A stretch of 64,000 bases of DNA from Edolisoma coerulescens (taxonomy: Eukaryota; Chordata; Aves; Passeriformes; Campephagidae): positions 378,477-442,476 of the forward strand of contig VWZW01006873.1 in the NCBI GenBank assembly GCA_013397115.1, written 5' to 3'. Below the pieces are notes generated by a model, which saw nothing but the letters and a program-made list of their open reading frames with translations, did no database searches and had not been told where the DNA came from. Below are positions 36,596 through 49,085 of the stretch, one piece after another (positions within the stretch are counted from its first letter, which is position 1; each line of letters begins with the position of its first letter). The position numbers and the translations under genes were made by a program.

Positions 36596-38589
36596 AAATA
36601 GTTTTATTTTATCTGGAAAAATGGCACTTGTTAATATTTTTCATTATAAAGACCCAAAAGAGCTTTATCTTTTGTATTTGTAGAGGAGCACTTTGAGATT
36701 ATTCCAAGATTATTTTCAATTATCCACTACAAATACTGTATTATTTTTAGCACAAATAAGCCCCTATAACTGAATTTTCCCATCAAGCCCACACTACTGC
36801 TTGAGCTGCAACATTCTAGTTTTTACAGTTTTTAAAATAGGTATCTAAAAAAAAAAAAGGACTCCTATCTACAAACTGCATATTCTCGTGGTGGAAAGAC
36901 TTACAACTCCATGGGCCTGACAGATTCACCTACCAGAAGAACCAATCCTAAGTAAACAAGTCCAAACCAAATACTAAATGTAAACACTTTTTCTAATTAT
37001 CCAAATTCTGGGGCTAAGAAATTAGTGTATTGTCTTCACCTGAGTAAAAAGTCTTGGCATAGAGAAAAAAAATAGACAATGGTAAAAGGGAATGTCTGAA
37101 ATGTTCAAAAACATGAAAAAGGTACAAGATTGTGATGTGCAACTTTCAAGCTGATTTCCAGGAATAAACTTTTAGGAAAACTATGATAAAATAAGTAAGT
37201 TTACTGTGTTATCAGAAAAACCTAGAATCAAAAGAGTCAGTAAACAAATACCAATATTTAGGAAAACTCCAGAATTATCAGGATCATTCTCAAGGCAAAT
37301 CAAGGAGATTTAAAAAAAGGACTGATATGATATAGTCAAATAAAAGTATTTCAATCTCAAAAATATTCTGAAACCTGCACAACATCAAAAAAAGTCTTTT
37401 CAAAGACCTCAAAATATTCCACAATGTATCTCACACTGGAAAATTAAGATTTAATCTTTGAAAAAATTTTAGTGTGAATAAAATTTGGACTACAATTCCA
37501 AGAGGGAATATTAAGTGTCTGACTCATATCTGACACTAATGTGATATTGCGAAAGGGACAAATAGTTTCGACAAATATAAAAAATAAAGATAACTGAAAA
37601 ATTACCTGAAATCAAGGAATTGTCCATCTACATACTACTGATTTTATGAAAACATTAGTAATCTGACCACCATAAAGCATGCAAAAGGTTGATAAGACAT
37701 TTGTGGACTTGAAGGTACTACCAAAAAAAAAAAACCCCACCCCAATCTATGGAGCTGTAACCAGATAATTGTACAGATACAATTATTTATAGGTTACCAC
37801 AAGCTATTCAGTAGATTGTGGGAAGTTTAACATTCTTAAAAACTCAGTATTGAAATTTCAGAGTCAGTAAGAACATGAAAAATTAAGAGATACCCAACAA
37901 GTCCAGTAAGGAGAAGCAGTAAATGCAGTGAAATCCGAGTGATATGTCCATACAGTCTTGAAGTTATTGTGCTAAAAAACACCCAGAATTTTTTTAATCT
38001 CTTTTAATGCAATTCCTATGATGTTTGAATTAATCTTCCAAACAATTCTTGTAATATAAATGGTACCAATTCAAAAAAATACTACTCCAGACTTAGTGAT
38101 AGAAACATTCAAAGAAAGAAGAAAAGAAGTGGTATTGAAGGAAAAATATGGAAAAAATAAGGAAGGTGCTCAAAAGAGTAACTTCCAGTGCTTCTGTGTA
38201 TCTTTTAAGACTACTGCTCTGCACAGGCTGTCTTATATCATTACTTGATATTCCTTCATCTCTCCACTTATGTCTAATTATTAAGCAACTAATTGAAATC
38301 TAGTGTTTTATTTCATACATCCCTCTAGGTATTTGTAGTATTTTGGATTTTTTTTCCTGAGCTTTTTCTTAATCCTTAATGTGGAGATAATTTCTGCTTT
38401 CAGAGGGTCTGTGGTTATTAGTTATTCAGCCTAAAATCTTACCAAAAGAAGCTGTAAAAGTAATGAACTAAAACATGACACACAAGCTCTATGGAACAGG
38501 AGATGAAGGAAACCAGCAAAGAAAAGAGCTCTCATCTGACTGATGGGTCACTAAAAACTCCACATAAAAATGATCTTCCAGTAGATACT
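36596..38589. other. AT-rich unique sequence, no gene seen
   Basis: No supported gene or recognised transposon. There are A runs near 36848 and 37722. The short lysine-rich frame at 38060-38248 is compositional. Confidence 0.55.
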
Positions 38590-39300
38590 TGTGGCTGGAA
38601 AGGAAGAGGAAATGAGACTATTGTGAGTCCCACAGGGGCATGTGGACTGTGCAAGACTTCTTCCAGTGTGTTATCAGGAACAATAATACACTGAAACTGA
38701 ACAATATCTACTATAGGATGTTTATGGGAAGGGCCACGACTGAGAAAAAGGAGGAATCAAGGTTGATCAGGGAGGAAATGGGATGGAGTGGGTTTAAAAA
38801 AGTTCTGTCTTGTGAATAAACATGCTGCTGGGCAATCTGCTTGTCTGTCCAAGCCCTTTGCTATGTCGCTGCAGTCCACCCTATCTTCCATTTAACCCCA
38901 CCACTCACTGGTTTCTATGTGAGTCTGCTCAGCTGTAAGTGTGGTTTGTGAACTTCATCTGGATCAGTCAGCAAGAAGGAGAGGAGCTGCGCTTTTCAGC
39001 TGTCAGGATTTGAGCTGGGGCCTGGTTAAGGGATAATTGTACATGGTTAATAGACAGAATGGGTCATTGAGGGATCTGTGCACATCTGTGTATGTGTGAA
39101 TAAAGAGAGCAAAAGTGTACATGTTTTTCAGCAGGAAAAGCCAGTCCTCACCAGAAGGAGGAGCAGAAACCTCACCAAGCTCCTTGGTTTCCCCAAGTAC
39201 TGGTCAAAATGCTGCTCTTCATATGTTTGTGTCAGTAATGGCACCTTTGTGACGGCTGCTCAGCCTTGCACACCAGAGCAGCAGAAAGCACATTGAGAAG
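38590..39300 (+). mobile_element. LTR-like block, plus strand (tentative)
   Basis: This roughly 0.7-kb block is richer in GC than its surroundings and resembles an avian retroviral LTR with adjoining sequence. A TATA-like GTTTAAAAAAG at 38792 is followed 20-25 bases later by AATAAA at 38815-38820, a compact arrangement typical of some LTRs. A TG-rich, CTGTCTGTCCAAG-containing segment follows. A second AATAAA lies near 39100. I could not fix the ends or a target-site duplication, and I do not name a family. The frames at 38491-38694 and 39078-39296 lie in it and are unlikely to be genes. Confidence 0.4.
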
Positions 39301-42300
39301 AGCTCATGCTCCATCCTAACACCCTTTGGAGCAGATGCCCTTAAACCTTTGACTTCTCTAAGAAGCAGATTTCCTCTGCTTCGTATCTCTGTGCAGATGT
39401 TACACTGAGTACCTTACTTCATAACTTTACGTGCAACCATAGAGAAATACCAGGTTTTTTTAACATTTACCGCTTCTGTTTTAGTACAAAATACCTTCCT
39501 TACCTCTGTGTGAAACTTTATCACATTTTATGCCTGTAATCATAAGAAGCAGTGGTAAAAATTTGTGGAGAGGTACTTTGAGATTATTTCAATATTCCAC
39601 TACAAAAATTTCATTAATGGAATTCCCATTAATAATAACCAGTTTTTAGATCAATTAAACTCATTTTAATTCCTTCTAGCACTTCTTCTCCAAATCCTTA
39701 AACACTACGTGGAAATTACTGAGTTCTTGTTGATTTTAAATTATTCCACTTTAATTGTTCCTGTTTGAGAATTTCTCAAGTTCTGATGTAGCAACAAAAC
39801 TCTATCATAAAAATATGTGAATATGTAACCTTGATTTTTTAAAAAAGAACAAAAATGGATTTTTATCAGAATCTTATTTTCTTTTGAATCCCAATTAATG
39901 TTTTCTGTTTGTTCTACTATGCAATGTCATGTTACTTTGTTCTCAATGTGATATACTTGCTCTTGTTTCTGGTTTTTCAAATTGTTGTCTTCAATAGTTC
40001 TAAATTTTCATTTTAATTCCCCTAGTTTTCAAATTAAATATTTGTTTACTGCTATCATTATATATAGCAGTTCATTTTTGCTAATTGTGAATTAGCAAAA
40101 ATTCTCATGTGAATTGAGTGTTCCCAAGTAGGTCTAAAACAAGAATTTTTGACATTACTGTTAAACTATATTTTAAATTGCTAAAATCTATTACTAAATA
40201 GTTTAAATGAAAATGTAATTGACAGTCCTCTGCTGAGTTCCACCATCTTTCTCCAAAGCCACCACTTTGGGCTGCATCAATTTTGTCTCTGTGAATAACA
40301 TCATTACTCACCATCTGTGAAAATGGAGAAACTATCAAAACTAGGAAGCAAGAATTTTTTCAAATTATTCTGAAAACAATTAGTAGAATAAAATTCAGTT
40401 AGAAATATCGAATAAAAAAAACCCTTTAGACCCATTCAGTACTTACCTGTGTGTTCTGAATGGTTTTCTCTATAGTTATTGGTTTTATCATCAAAGTTGC
40501 CATTTCACCCACTGGTGAACTGGCCTCTCCATGAGTAGAGATATCAAAATACCATCTGAAATCCTGACCACTCTGCTGGATTTTTTGCAATTTATTTCGG
40601 AACTACTGTGCAATTAGTTTATCTTAATTTGACTTACTGATTTCCAAATGTGAGATTTATAATTGCGAGACCAACTTTCAGCCAGTTGATTTCCGTAACA
40701 AGACTTTTTTGCTTGTAGAGTATTAACATGCTATTTTTAAATTACCAGAGTAAAGAGGACTGTGTTTTAGTCCCCTTTAAATAAAAAAAAGGATATCTAC
40801 TTACATCCTGTAAAAAGTACGGAAAAAGAATGTAAAAATACCTGCTTAAAAGGAAGAAAGCTGATTCAGAAGAGTCATTTCAGTATGAGTGTGTGCATAT
40901 ATGTGTGTGTTCGTCTATGTCTGTATGTTATTTTCATTAAATGGGCTAATTACTTCCTAGGAAAGTTCTTTTTCCCAAAGAATAGATCATGACAGCCACA
41001 TATGGAAATGACAACAACAACATCACTTTTTGCGAACCCCGGATTACCTCAGGAAGCTCAGCTTTGTGGTGAGAAGTTTTCTGCTTTTATACAGACCTAT
41101 AGGAACAATTAAGAAATTACTCTTTACTGCCTCAGCAGTCTTCACAAGTTCTATATTGTAGAAGCAGGACACATTTTAATGAACTGGTCTTCAAAGCAGA
41201 TAATGGGCTTTGTAGATAATACTAATCAATACGTGCATTTTGACTGTAACCATTGCCAAAAGAGTCTTTGTGAGAGCGGCCTTGTCTCTATTAGGAAAAA
41301 GTTTTTTAAAAATTTGAAATGTCAAATCTAAATAGGCAGTGTATGTTCATTATCTAGTGTTGGAATTTTCCCTTCTAGGAAAGGGAACCAATTTATTTTT
41401 ACTAAAGTTCAACTCAGAAGTTTTATACCTATATGACTAAACAACCGATGGAAGCAATTAGAGGAAAAGTTGCACAGGCCACAACAATCTAAAAATCAGA
41501 GAACAGAGAAAATAACTGGACACAAGGAGAGAAGAAAAGAGAAGGCAAAAATGAGCAAAATAATGAGCCCATGAAGAACTCAAGGAAGGGGATTCAGTCC
41601 TAGAGAGGGAAACATTTTTATGCAGACAAAAGGATAGACTCTATTATCAATTGCGTATAGTTAAACTGGCAGAAACATATGGACCACATCTCAGAATGTC
41701 CTTCTGGAGCATCTGCTGCAGATGGCCCACTCAGTAGCCTCTCAATAGGTTTTTGTAGATGAGCCAAGATCAGGGCAAAAATTTCCAGCATGCAGTTAGT
41801 TCCCCACTTGCAGCAAAACCATGCATATATACGCATGACTTCATTTATACAGCCGTATGGGGCATTTCAAACCAGGATTTTTTTCTGCAAATATTATTTT
41901 AAAAGATTTTTGTATTAGCATTTTTCTAACAATTCAATTACTAATAAAAAGAAACTATTTTAGTAATAATATCTCCCAGTTGGAATTTGTATGAAATCAT
42001 TAATGTGATTTATGAGCCTACATTGAATTTTTCTCCTAATTGGGGAAACAAATGAAATTTGATTTGGTGCCTTTTTGAGAAAAGCAAATGAAATAACAAA
42101 CAAACAAAAACAATGCAGAGGAAAAAAAAAAAGGCCAGCAGGTAAATATTTTTTTTGTTATTTGGAATAATAACACTACTACAAGACAGACTGGAAAATT
42201 CTGGAAAATCCATTCAACACCAATTTTAATTGCTAATTCAGCATCAAACTTTAATTGGAGTGCAGATGTGTAGTGGTTAGCAGCTGAATGAGGTCAGACC

Positions 42301-43779
42301 TTCCTCTAGAGAGGTTTATAAGTAACCCTCTTCACTTCATCTAGTTGTCAAACTTCACAGGAAAATACTAGTTCTATTACCTTTTGAAAAACAGGGTAAG
42401 TTGCCAAAACTCATACATGAAAAGATGGCAAAGAGCTAGGAAAAAAAAAAAAAAGGGTATAAAGAAATCATAGGGAAGGAAACCATATAGGTTTTTTGGG
42501 CTTTTTTTAAATCAAGAATGGGTTAATAACATACACTTGCTGATACCTTAGTACTTTGTGTTTAAACTTGTATAAATCAACAGATATTTCCGTCGCAGAA
42601 AATTCCAATGTGCACTGTGCCAGGTTGACACCAGTATAGTTTTTCACATTTTCTAGGTACCAAGCAATGCTTTTTTTTTGCCACTAAAAAGAGAGGTTTG
42701 TAAAAAGTCACAATGCAAAAGCACACCAAGTGATAGGCAGATTGTGTTAATGAATCTGTAGATGCCCTGGTACAAAAATTAACTGTATTTTTCCTGTCAA
42801 CAATTTGTTAATTTTGAAATACCAGACTCCACAGTTATTTCAGTGCCATCCACTTTCACAAGGAATAAATCATTCTCAAGAAGTCCTTGAAACCTATCCA
42901 AGTAAAGTTCTCTTCTTTTTGTTCCTTATCTGTCTAACCTTCAAATTCCCAACAGAAAATTATTCTGCTATTTTAGATAATCAATATGTAATTCCATGGA
43001 AATATAAAGCTAGGGTCAACACATTATGTAGTTGAATTAAATACCACAAGGACACAGCCTCCATTTTCAAAACCTTTTTTTTTTTTGTAGCTACAAGGAA
43101 CTCCAGTCTGCAATACTGGAGTGCTACTGACTTCAAGGCTCTTAACAAAAAATTCAGGTTAGTGGTACTGCTGCAGAAAATATGGGAGCCTTGATTGCAG
43201 TGGGCACTGACTACAATACAAATAAGTCTCTTCTATGCTCGTGACCAGCATTTCTGCTGAATAAAAACATTAAGGGGTGTTTGTATCCTCAACATAATAT
43301 GAAGTGAGATTAAGATAAGCTTCTCTCTGGGTAAGAGTAACAAGCGAATTAAAATTAAACAGCATTTTTTACAACTGGAGACGCAGTAAGCTACCAAAAC
43401 ATTAAAACTCAGTTTGACTTAAGAGGAAAGATAGCACATGCTTTCCACAGCTTTTATTTGTGTAAGCCTATTTAAAAGCCCTTTTCTTCTTTCTTTCTCT
43501 GGTGTCAGTAAGGCACCTTGGAATATAATCCCCTAATTTAGGCAGATGTAATTTAGGTAAACATGTCTCTCTAGTTACCAGATGCACTACCGCCCTCTGC
43601 CAATTAGGGACAACAGCAGTATTTATTTGAATTACACTGAAAAATCGCAGCTCCATTCAAATCTATAAAGTATTCCATTAAGTTGAAAAAGAGTAAAGAT
43701 TCTAAAGGAAAGGAAATTATGAATGTGTAAATGAATAAAGAATTATTTATAACATAGCAGAATACACCAAACATAACGG
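39301..43779. other. AT-rich unique sequence, no gene seen
   Basis: About 4.5 kb without a supported gene. A TG-rich stretch lies near 40890-40930, with A runs near 42120 and 42440 and T runs near 42670 and 43077. Short open frames show no splice context or family likeness. Confidence 0.55.
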
Positions 43780-44350
43780 CTTTGTCTCCCTTTTCTGTGT
43801 AAAAGGACTGTGGTGACACAAAGGAACTTTATCGTGCCTGTGGCTGGGCAGAAGTATGCCACAGCATATGCACCCAAGGAAAACCACCATCTCCTACACA
43901 GTCCAGGCACAGATGCAAGAGATATAATTGCAGCCACAGGGAACAGGAGGAAGAGCTGTGACTCATAACTCTCCACGGCTGCCAGACCCTGGGTCCCACA
44001 GGCTTCCCATGCCTGGGGCATGTTGGCAGGCAGTCAGAAAGGAACAGACTCATCTAGCAAACCACCAGTGCGAACAGCTGGAGGACCAGGCAACCAGCTG
44101 GATGGGGTACAGAATTAACCTAAGCTTACCTAAATCATATCTGGAGCCACTTCCTTCTTGAATCAATAAAGTCTGAAGGGGCAGATCACACACTGTCTGC
44201 AAACATTCCCCTGCATTTTCGTGGACAATGTCTGGATGGTGCGTGCTATCACCCCTGGGTCTTGGCTTGTCCCCGTCCCCATGAAGGCACCTGATGTCCA
44301 GGGATGGGACAGCCCTGGCTGACCTCAACTTGCCCTGCTCCCCAGCTACT
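43780..44350 (+). mobile_element. GC-rich block, possible LTR, plus strand (tentative)
   Basis: This 570-base block is much richer in GC than its surroundings. An AATAAA poly(A) signal at 44165-44170 is followed by a GC-rich segment (GTCTTGGCTTGTCCCCGTCC near 44257), like the R-U5 part of an LTR. Overlapping open frames on both strands (43743-44328) reflect its composition. Neither the ends nor a target-site duplication could be set. A non-coding transcript's last exon is an alternative. Confidence 0.3.
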
Positions 44351-46405
44351 GTGAAATGAGGAAGATTGCTCTTGAGGACAGTAACTCACGGTAATCCCAC
44401 TATTCAGTGATTATGTAATAAAAAAGGAAAAAAGAAAACTGTCTCATATTATTCTGATTGTGAGAAGGTAACACTTTACTATGCCCTGAAGCAGAAATAA
44501 TAGTCAAAAAAGAATGATTTAAAAAATGTCTTTCATGCAGATGGAACACGGGTATTTCACAGTCTTTGCAACTTCCATGGTTGAAGATTTTAAGAGAGAT
44601 TCTCCCTCTTCCTTTTGTGGCAGGAACAAATTTTAACAGATGTGGAAATGTGTGATTCTTTTTCAGTCACAGTGTAAAGTAGGTACTAAAATGAATGCAA
44701 CCCAGAGATTTCTCTCCTTCTAAATTTAAAATTCCATAGCTGAGCAAAGCATTCAGATTTCTATTGGTGCAACTTCTGCCACGGCTTCTGATAATTTTGC
44801 TTTAAGACATGAAATATAATTATTCCCTCACAGATTTCTCAAATCACTTTTCTTAAGCATAATCTGTGGTTGCTAAAAACATCAAATAAATGAGTTTTTG
44901 AAAAAGCAGAACAGATTTTCTATCAAATATGCTGCTAGTCCAGATGTACTACAATGTTTTCTGTGTCCCTGTGTTCAGATATCATTTTTATCAGAGGTCT
45001 CATTGTCAAGCAAAATTGAGGGCCAATGTTGAACCATACAGAACATTAACTGCATCTGTAGAGGAATTAAAGAAGGAGTCATTAGGAGACTCAGCCCATA
45101 ACAAGGAACAAAAAATTATAATAAGTTTATGGTACTGTATGTGCACAACTGGTGAAGTACTTCCGTGTGGTTAATGGATTTTTAAAGCCATGGACATTTC
45201 CTTTTTCTTTTCTGTTTGATGAACTTAACAGACCATTTTGATTAATGGAAAATCCATTACTTTTAGGACAAGGGAATAACTGACTTTTTAACACAGCTGC
45301 TGTGGCTGTGCAATATCTATTTGTATACCATAAGTCCACTAGTAATATTATAAATCTTTGTAATAATCTTTCCCAGGACTTTCCACCCTGCAGTTTTCTC
45401 AAAGCTTTATACTAAACACCATGCGATTTGCAGATTAGACTGGCTAGCCAATTTAAATAAACTGGTCACAAGGTGCTGTTAACAGCCAACATCTAAAGAA
45501 TATGTACTGAAAACAAGGAATCAGTGATTAGAATCAGAGTTGTTAAATGCTCATGTGAGACTACATTAAAAAAAAGTGAAAACGAGAAAGCTTGATGGTA
45601 ATGGCCATCATGTTAAAGACCCTAATAAACTTAGCTGAGTTTCACAGGAAAAATTTGGCAGAGTTATTCAAGCAAGATATGGGTAAGGAGTAATCAATAT
45701 GGTTACTTACACTGGAAGACATGGATGACAGATAGAATATCAATTCTAATGAGAACAACTCTGCAATAGCACAAAAGTGTCAATATGGCAAGGAATTATA
45801 AATCCATTTGGTTGCAATGAGATCATTCAGTTTACATACACTGCTTGAGAATGGTTATAGAGGCTGTCACTATTGCTGGAGGAGAGTAAGGAAGCAATGC
45901 CAGTACATGTTGTTATGCCTGTGCCATCTTCCATTCAGAGGTAATCATATGCCCACTCCAAAGATATTTGTGCTGCATTACACATATGCAACTCCTGTTG
46001 AAGATAATGGTAATATTTACAAGTAGTACAACCTCTTTGTTCAAGTGGAATCATTCCAGGAAATGAATGGAAAATCAACAGGCATATTTGGGAGCAAAAT
46101 GGGTTTCTATCAACATACTGACATCATTATTGTTCTCGATGGCTGGATTCACTTCAGTTACAGAGTCATTAAAAACCCTTCACACAAATACATCTAAAAC
46201 ATAGTTGCAATTAAATCAAAACAAAGCCTGTGATATTACAAAATTCTACAAGTAATTATATACACTTAGTATGATTCAGTTGCATAAACATAAACAATTA
46301 ATGCCATTTCAGATCCCTAACAATATCCTGGCTGTATGTCAGAATAGACAAAAAAGTATAATCCCACGTACATGTCTGACAATTAAGAATGTCTGAGTTG
46401 TTATG
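44351..46405. other. AT-rich unique sequence, no gene seen
   Basis: About 2 kb without a supported gene. The frames at 44929-45174 and 45127-45402 overlap on opposite strands without splice context. Confidence 0.55.
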
Positions 46406-46642
46406 TTAAGACAGCTGAAGACCACTCAAAGTGTTTTCAGGGAACAGTTTAAAAGTGCAAAGATATGCATTTTCATCAACGGTGCGTTCCAGGGTCAGTA
46501 GAGATGGACTGGCCTGTTGACACTTAACAATGGTCTGAGAGGAAGAAGGGGCACTAGCTGGTAGTGTAGAATTATCCCCAAAGGACTCTGACCTAAATGT
46601 GATAGATGTGCTGGTTGGCTCCCCAGCAAAGAGATTGCTCAC
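46406..46642 (-). CDS. Exon-like open frame, minus strand (uncertain)
   Basis: On the minus strand an open frame of about 78 codons ends with TAA at 46406-46408. It is also open a few codons upstream of its GTG first codon, through a Lys-rich start. The peptide is Ser/Thr-rich, then acidic and hydrophobic (ERTVDENAYLCTFKLFPEN near the C-terminus), a protein-like pattern. A possible acceptor ending TTCTTGAAG lies near 46665 on this strand but has a weak pyrimidine tract. I recognise no family. It overlaps a candidate exon on the other strand, so at most one of the two is likely real. Confidence 0.15.
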   Translation of the reverse strand: MSNLFAGEPTSTSITFRSESFGDNSTLPASAPSSSQTIVKCQQASPSLLTLERTVDENAYLCTFKLFPENTLSGLQLS

Positions 46643-46665
46643 AGTTTTCTTTTTAACTCTTCAAG

Positions 46666-46739
46666 AATCATTTGATGATAAAATAGAGGAGCAGCATAAA
46701 CTGGAAAATGATACCTATGATTTTCTACACGAGCTTCTT
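46666..46739 (+). CDS. Candidate internal exon, 74 bp (uncertain)
   Basis: A pyrimidine-rich tract TTTTCTTTTTAACTCTTCAAG ends at 46665, a good splice acceptor, and GTAAGAG begins at 46740, a good donor. Between them one frame is open and encodes SFDDKIEEQHKLENDT followed by YDFLHELL, a charged, helix-forming, coiled-coil-like peptide. Exon length, both splice sites and frame agree, which is the best such combination in the window. I recognise no protein, no neighbouring exon was found, and 74 bp is short enough to be chance. Confidence 0.22.
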
Positions 46740-46805
46740 GTAAGAGTAAGTTGCAAGGTATCGGGAATCTGCTCGTATCTCTTGATATTCTGGCAGCTGA
46801 TGTAA

Positions 46806-48599
46806 CTTGAGCACAGACAGGATTTAAAAGAAAACTTTGAAGAACATTTACTCAGCAAAAACAATGGTAAGGGTTATGATTGCATTTGCACCAAGTTTTA
46901 TTTTACCCCAAAAGTGATTCAATTATCTAACTCACATATTAGTAATGCTCTTGTTTCCCCAGAAACAGCAAGCTTTTCAAGGCATGCTTTACAAGTTGTA
47001 CAGCTGCAATTACCACTAATTCTCAGCTAAGGGACTGCCACAGTTTTACTGTCACATAAGTGGATATATATTAGTATTGAAACATTTATTTTGAAAATTT
47101 TTTCCTGACTTTGTAACTGCTCTTACCTCCTGCACTGAAAATGATAGGATTGCCAAAATTCATGATCAAACATCTACAGATCAAAGTGCAGATAAGCAGT
47201 TTGGGATGTGACAAAAATGTAGAAGTCCTAAGTAAAAATTAGTTTGTAAATGACAGTTCAAGCTAAGAATTCCTATTCATCTACAAAATAAAAATAACCC
47301 CAAAACAACAGACCAATTAGTTGAATCCATACAGTCAGGAAATATAGATATTATAAATTAACCTGTATGTGTCCTAGGTACTGGAAATACATCAGCAGTA
47401 TTTGGTGGCAGATAAAATATTGGTGATTTTGCTTGCCGAAGAATATTCTAATTTTTTGTGGCTTTTTCATACAGTATTGAAAAGTTATATTCAAAGCACT
47501 ATAGACCTCAGATTCAATATACGTTTAGAAAGTAATTTCCTAAAACTCAGAATTGTCTAATTCCTGACATTTAAAATCCCGTAATGTTTATTTGATAGCA
47601 TAAGGTCATTTAACCATTTATATAAAATAGAGGTCTTAGAGAAATCTCACTCTTACTAATTACTTGGAATTTTTTTCAAAGATATAGATTCCTCAGGGAG
47701 ATGCCTGGAATGTGAGTCTTTTAGAAAAAGGCAAATAATTCATTGTTAGCTGAGACTTTGTAGAGCACTTACAGAGTAAAGTAGATAATAATTTGTAATA
47801 ATTGTAGTATAATCTGAATTTTTTTTGAGACAACTTTAAAGTTCCTGGCATTTTAAACATTGTTTAAAGTAGTGAATAATGCATGACACAACTATTTGCA
47901 ATGAAAGCAGTGAGGTTACCCTCACATAAATCTTAATATCTAGCTAAAATTTTTCTGTAACATAAAAATACTACGTTTTCTATTACATGTTTCTTAAAGC
48001 TGGAAAAGTTTTAAGTGGTCTCTTCACACAGCCTTAAATATCATTTATGTACAACAGCTGAAACATAAGCATGTACTTTTAGAATCAGCAGATAAAAGAT
48101 CACCTGAGAAGGAGTTGCTTTGCCTGAGCAGCCTCAGCAAAGATAGTGCTGTTATCCTGATATGATAGTGATTTAATATAGTGTCAGCAAGACAAATACT
48201 CATTCTAGTTAGTCACATAATATTTTGGGGAAAAAAGGGAGTATGATCTGATTAAGATAAAATATAACTTAATATTAATACATTTCTTTCTGAAGCCAGG
48301 GCACAACAGAGGGCCTCCTTGAAAGGCTCACATTTCCCCTCTGTGAGCTCCCACTCTGCTTGGCCATCCACCACGAAATTTTCAAGGAACTTAATTTAGC
48401 CTGAATATAACTGTGATCCTCAGAGGGCTCACTGACACTTGAACAAGATACTATAAGCACAGTCTCACTATGCCTCTTTACTTCCTTCAGCACAACAGGT
48501 CACTCTGACTTTGGAAAGCCATTCCACAGGTACACCTGACCTTAAAAAAAAAAAAAAAAATCATCATTTATTATACAAGAACTTGGCAACTTGATATAT
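46806..48599. other. AT-rich unique sequence, no gene seen
   Basis: No supported gene. An A run of 18 lies at 48543-48560. A slightly GC-richer patch at 48290-48540 carries a short minus-strand frame without other support. Confidence 0.5.
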
Positions 48600-48607
48600 A
48601 TAGCAAA

Positions 48608-49085
48608 TGTAACACATGGTGGCAAAACTCCTGTAAACCCTCACTGCAAAGCTGTCAGTGGTGGATGGGGAAGGGACCTCATAGTGCTTTTGCTGCTGAA
48701 GAACACTGAGATCAGCCTGATTGATGAGTCCCAAAGGTAAACTTTCTGAGGATATGGAGAATAGTGTTTCCTTACAGAAACTGGCATTGGTGAGGATGTG
48801 GCAGACAAAGTTCCTGATAAGGTAACCAAAAAGTGATAGCACTGATAAGTTACCTAAAAGTGCTGAGCTGATGCTGCCAGTCTGGAGACGTCAGACTGTG
48901 AATCACTTTATACTATAAAAGCCAAGCACCACTTTTAATTTCTAACACACCCATTCTAGGAGCGTTTGTGTGAAGATTCGTCCCTTGAATGGGATGCCCC
49001 TCAAGGTCATTCCTTTAGGCTGAGTGAGAGGGATTTGACCTTGGTCACTGTTATGAATAAGTAACAACAATGGCCTCACTAAAAA
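48608..49085 (+). mobile_element. LTR-like block, plus strand (tentative)
   Basis: The stretch resembles a songbird retroviral LTR from memory. A TATA box TATAAAA lies at 48914-48920, followed by a TTTTAATTTCTAACACACCC segment, a GTGTGAAGATTCGTCCCTTG segment near 48968, and a poly(A)-like AATAAG at 49056-49061. TGTAACACATGG at 48608 is a possible start and CTCA near 49080 a possible end, but no target-site duplication was found, so the boundaries are approximate. No coding part is attached. The open frames at 48564-48842 and 48942-49145 are shadows. Confidence 0.45.

Noticed and set aside
45127..45402. 91-codon minus-strand frame with a few CR1-like words
   Set aside because: The similarity to CR1 was too short and scattered to support a call.
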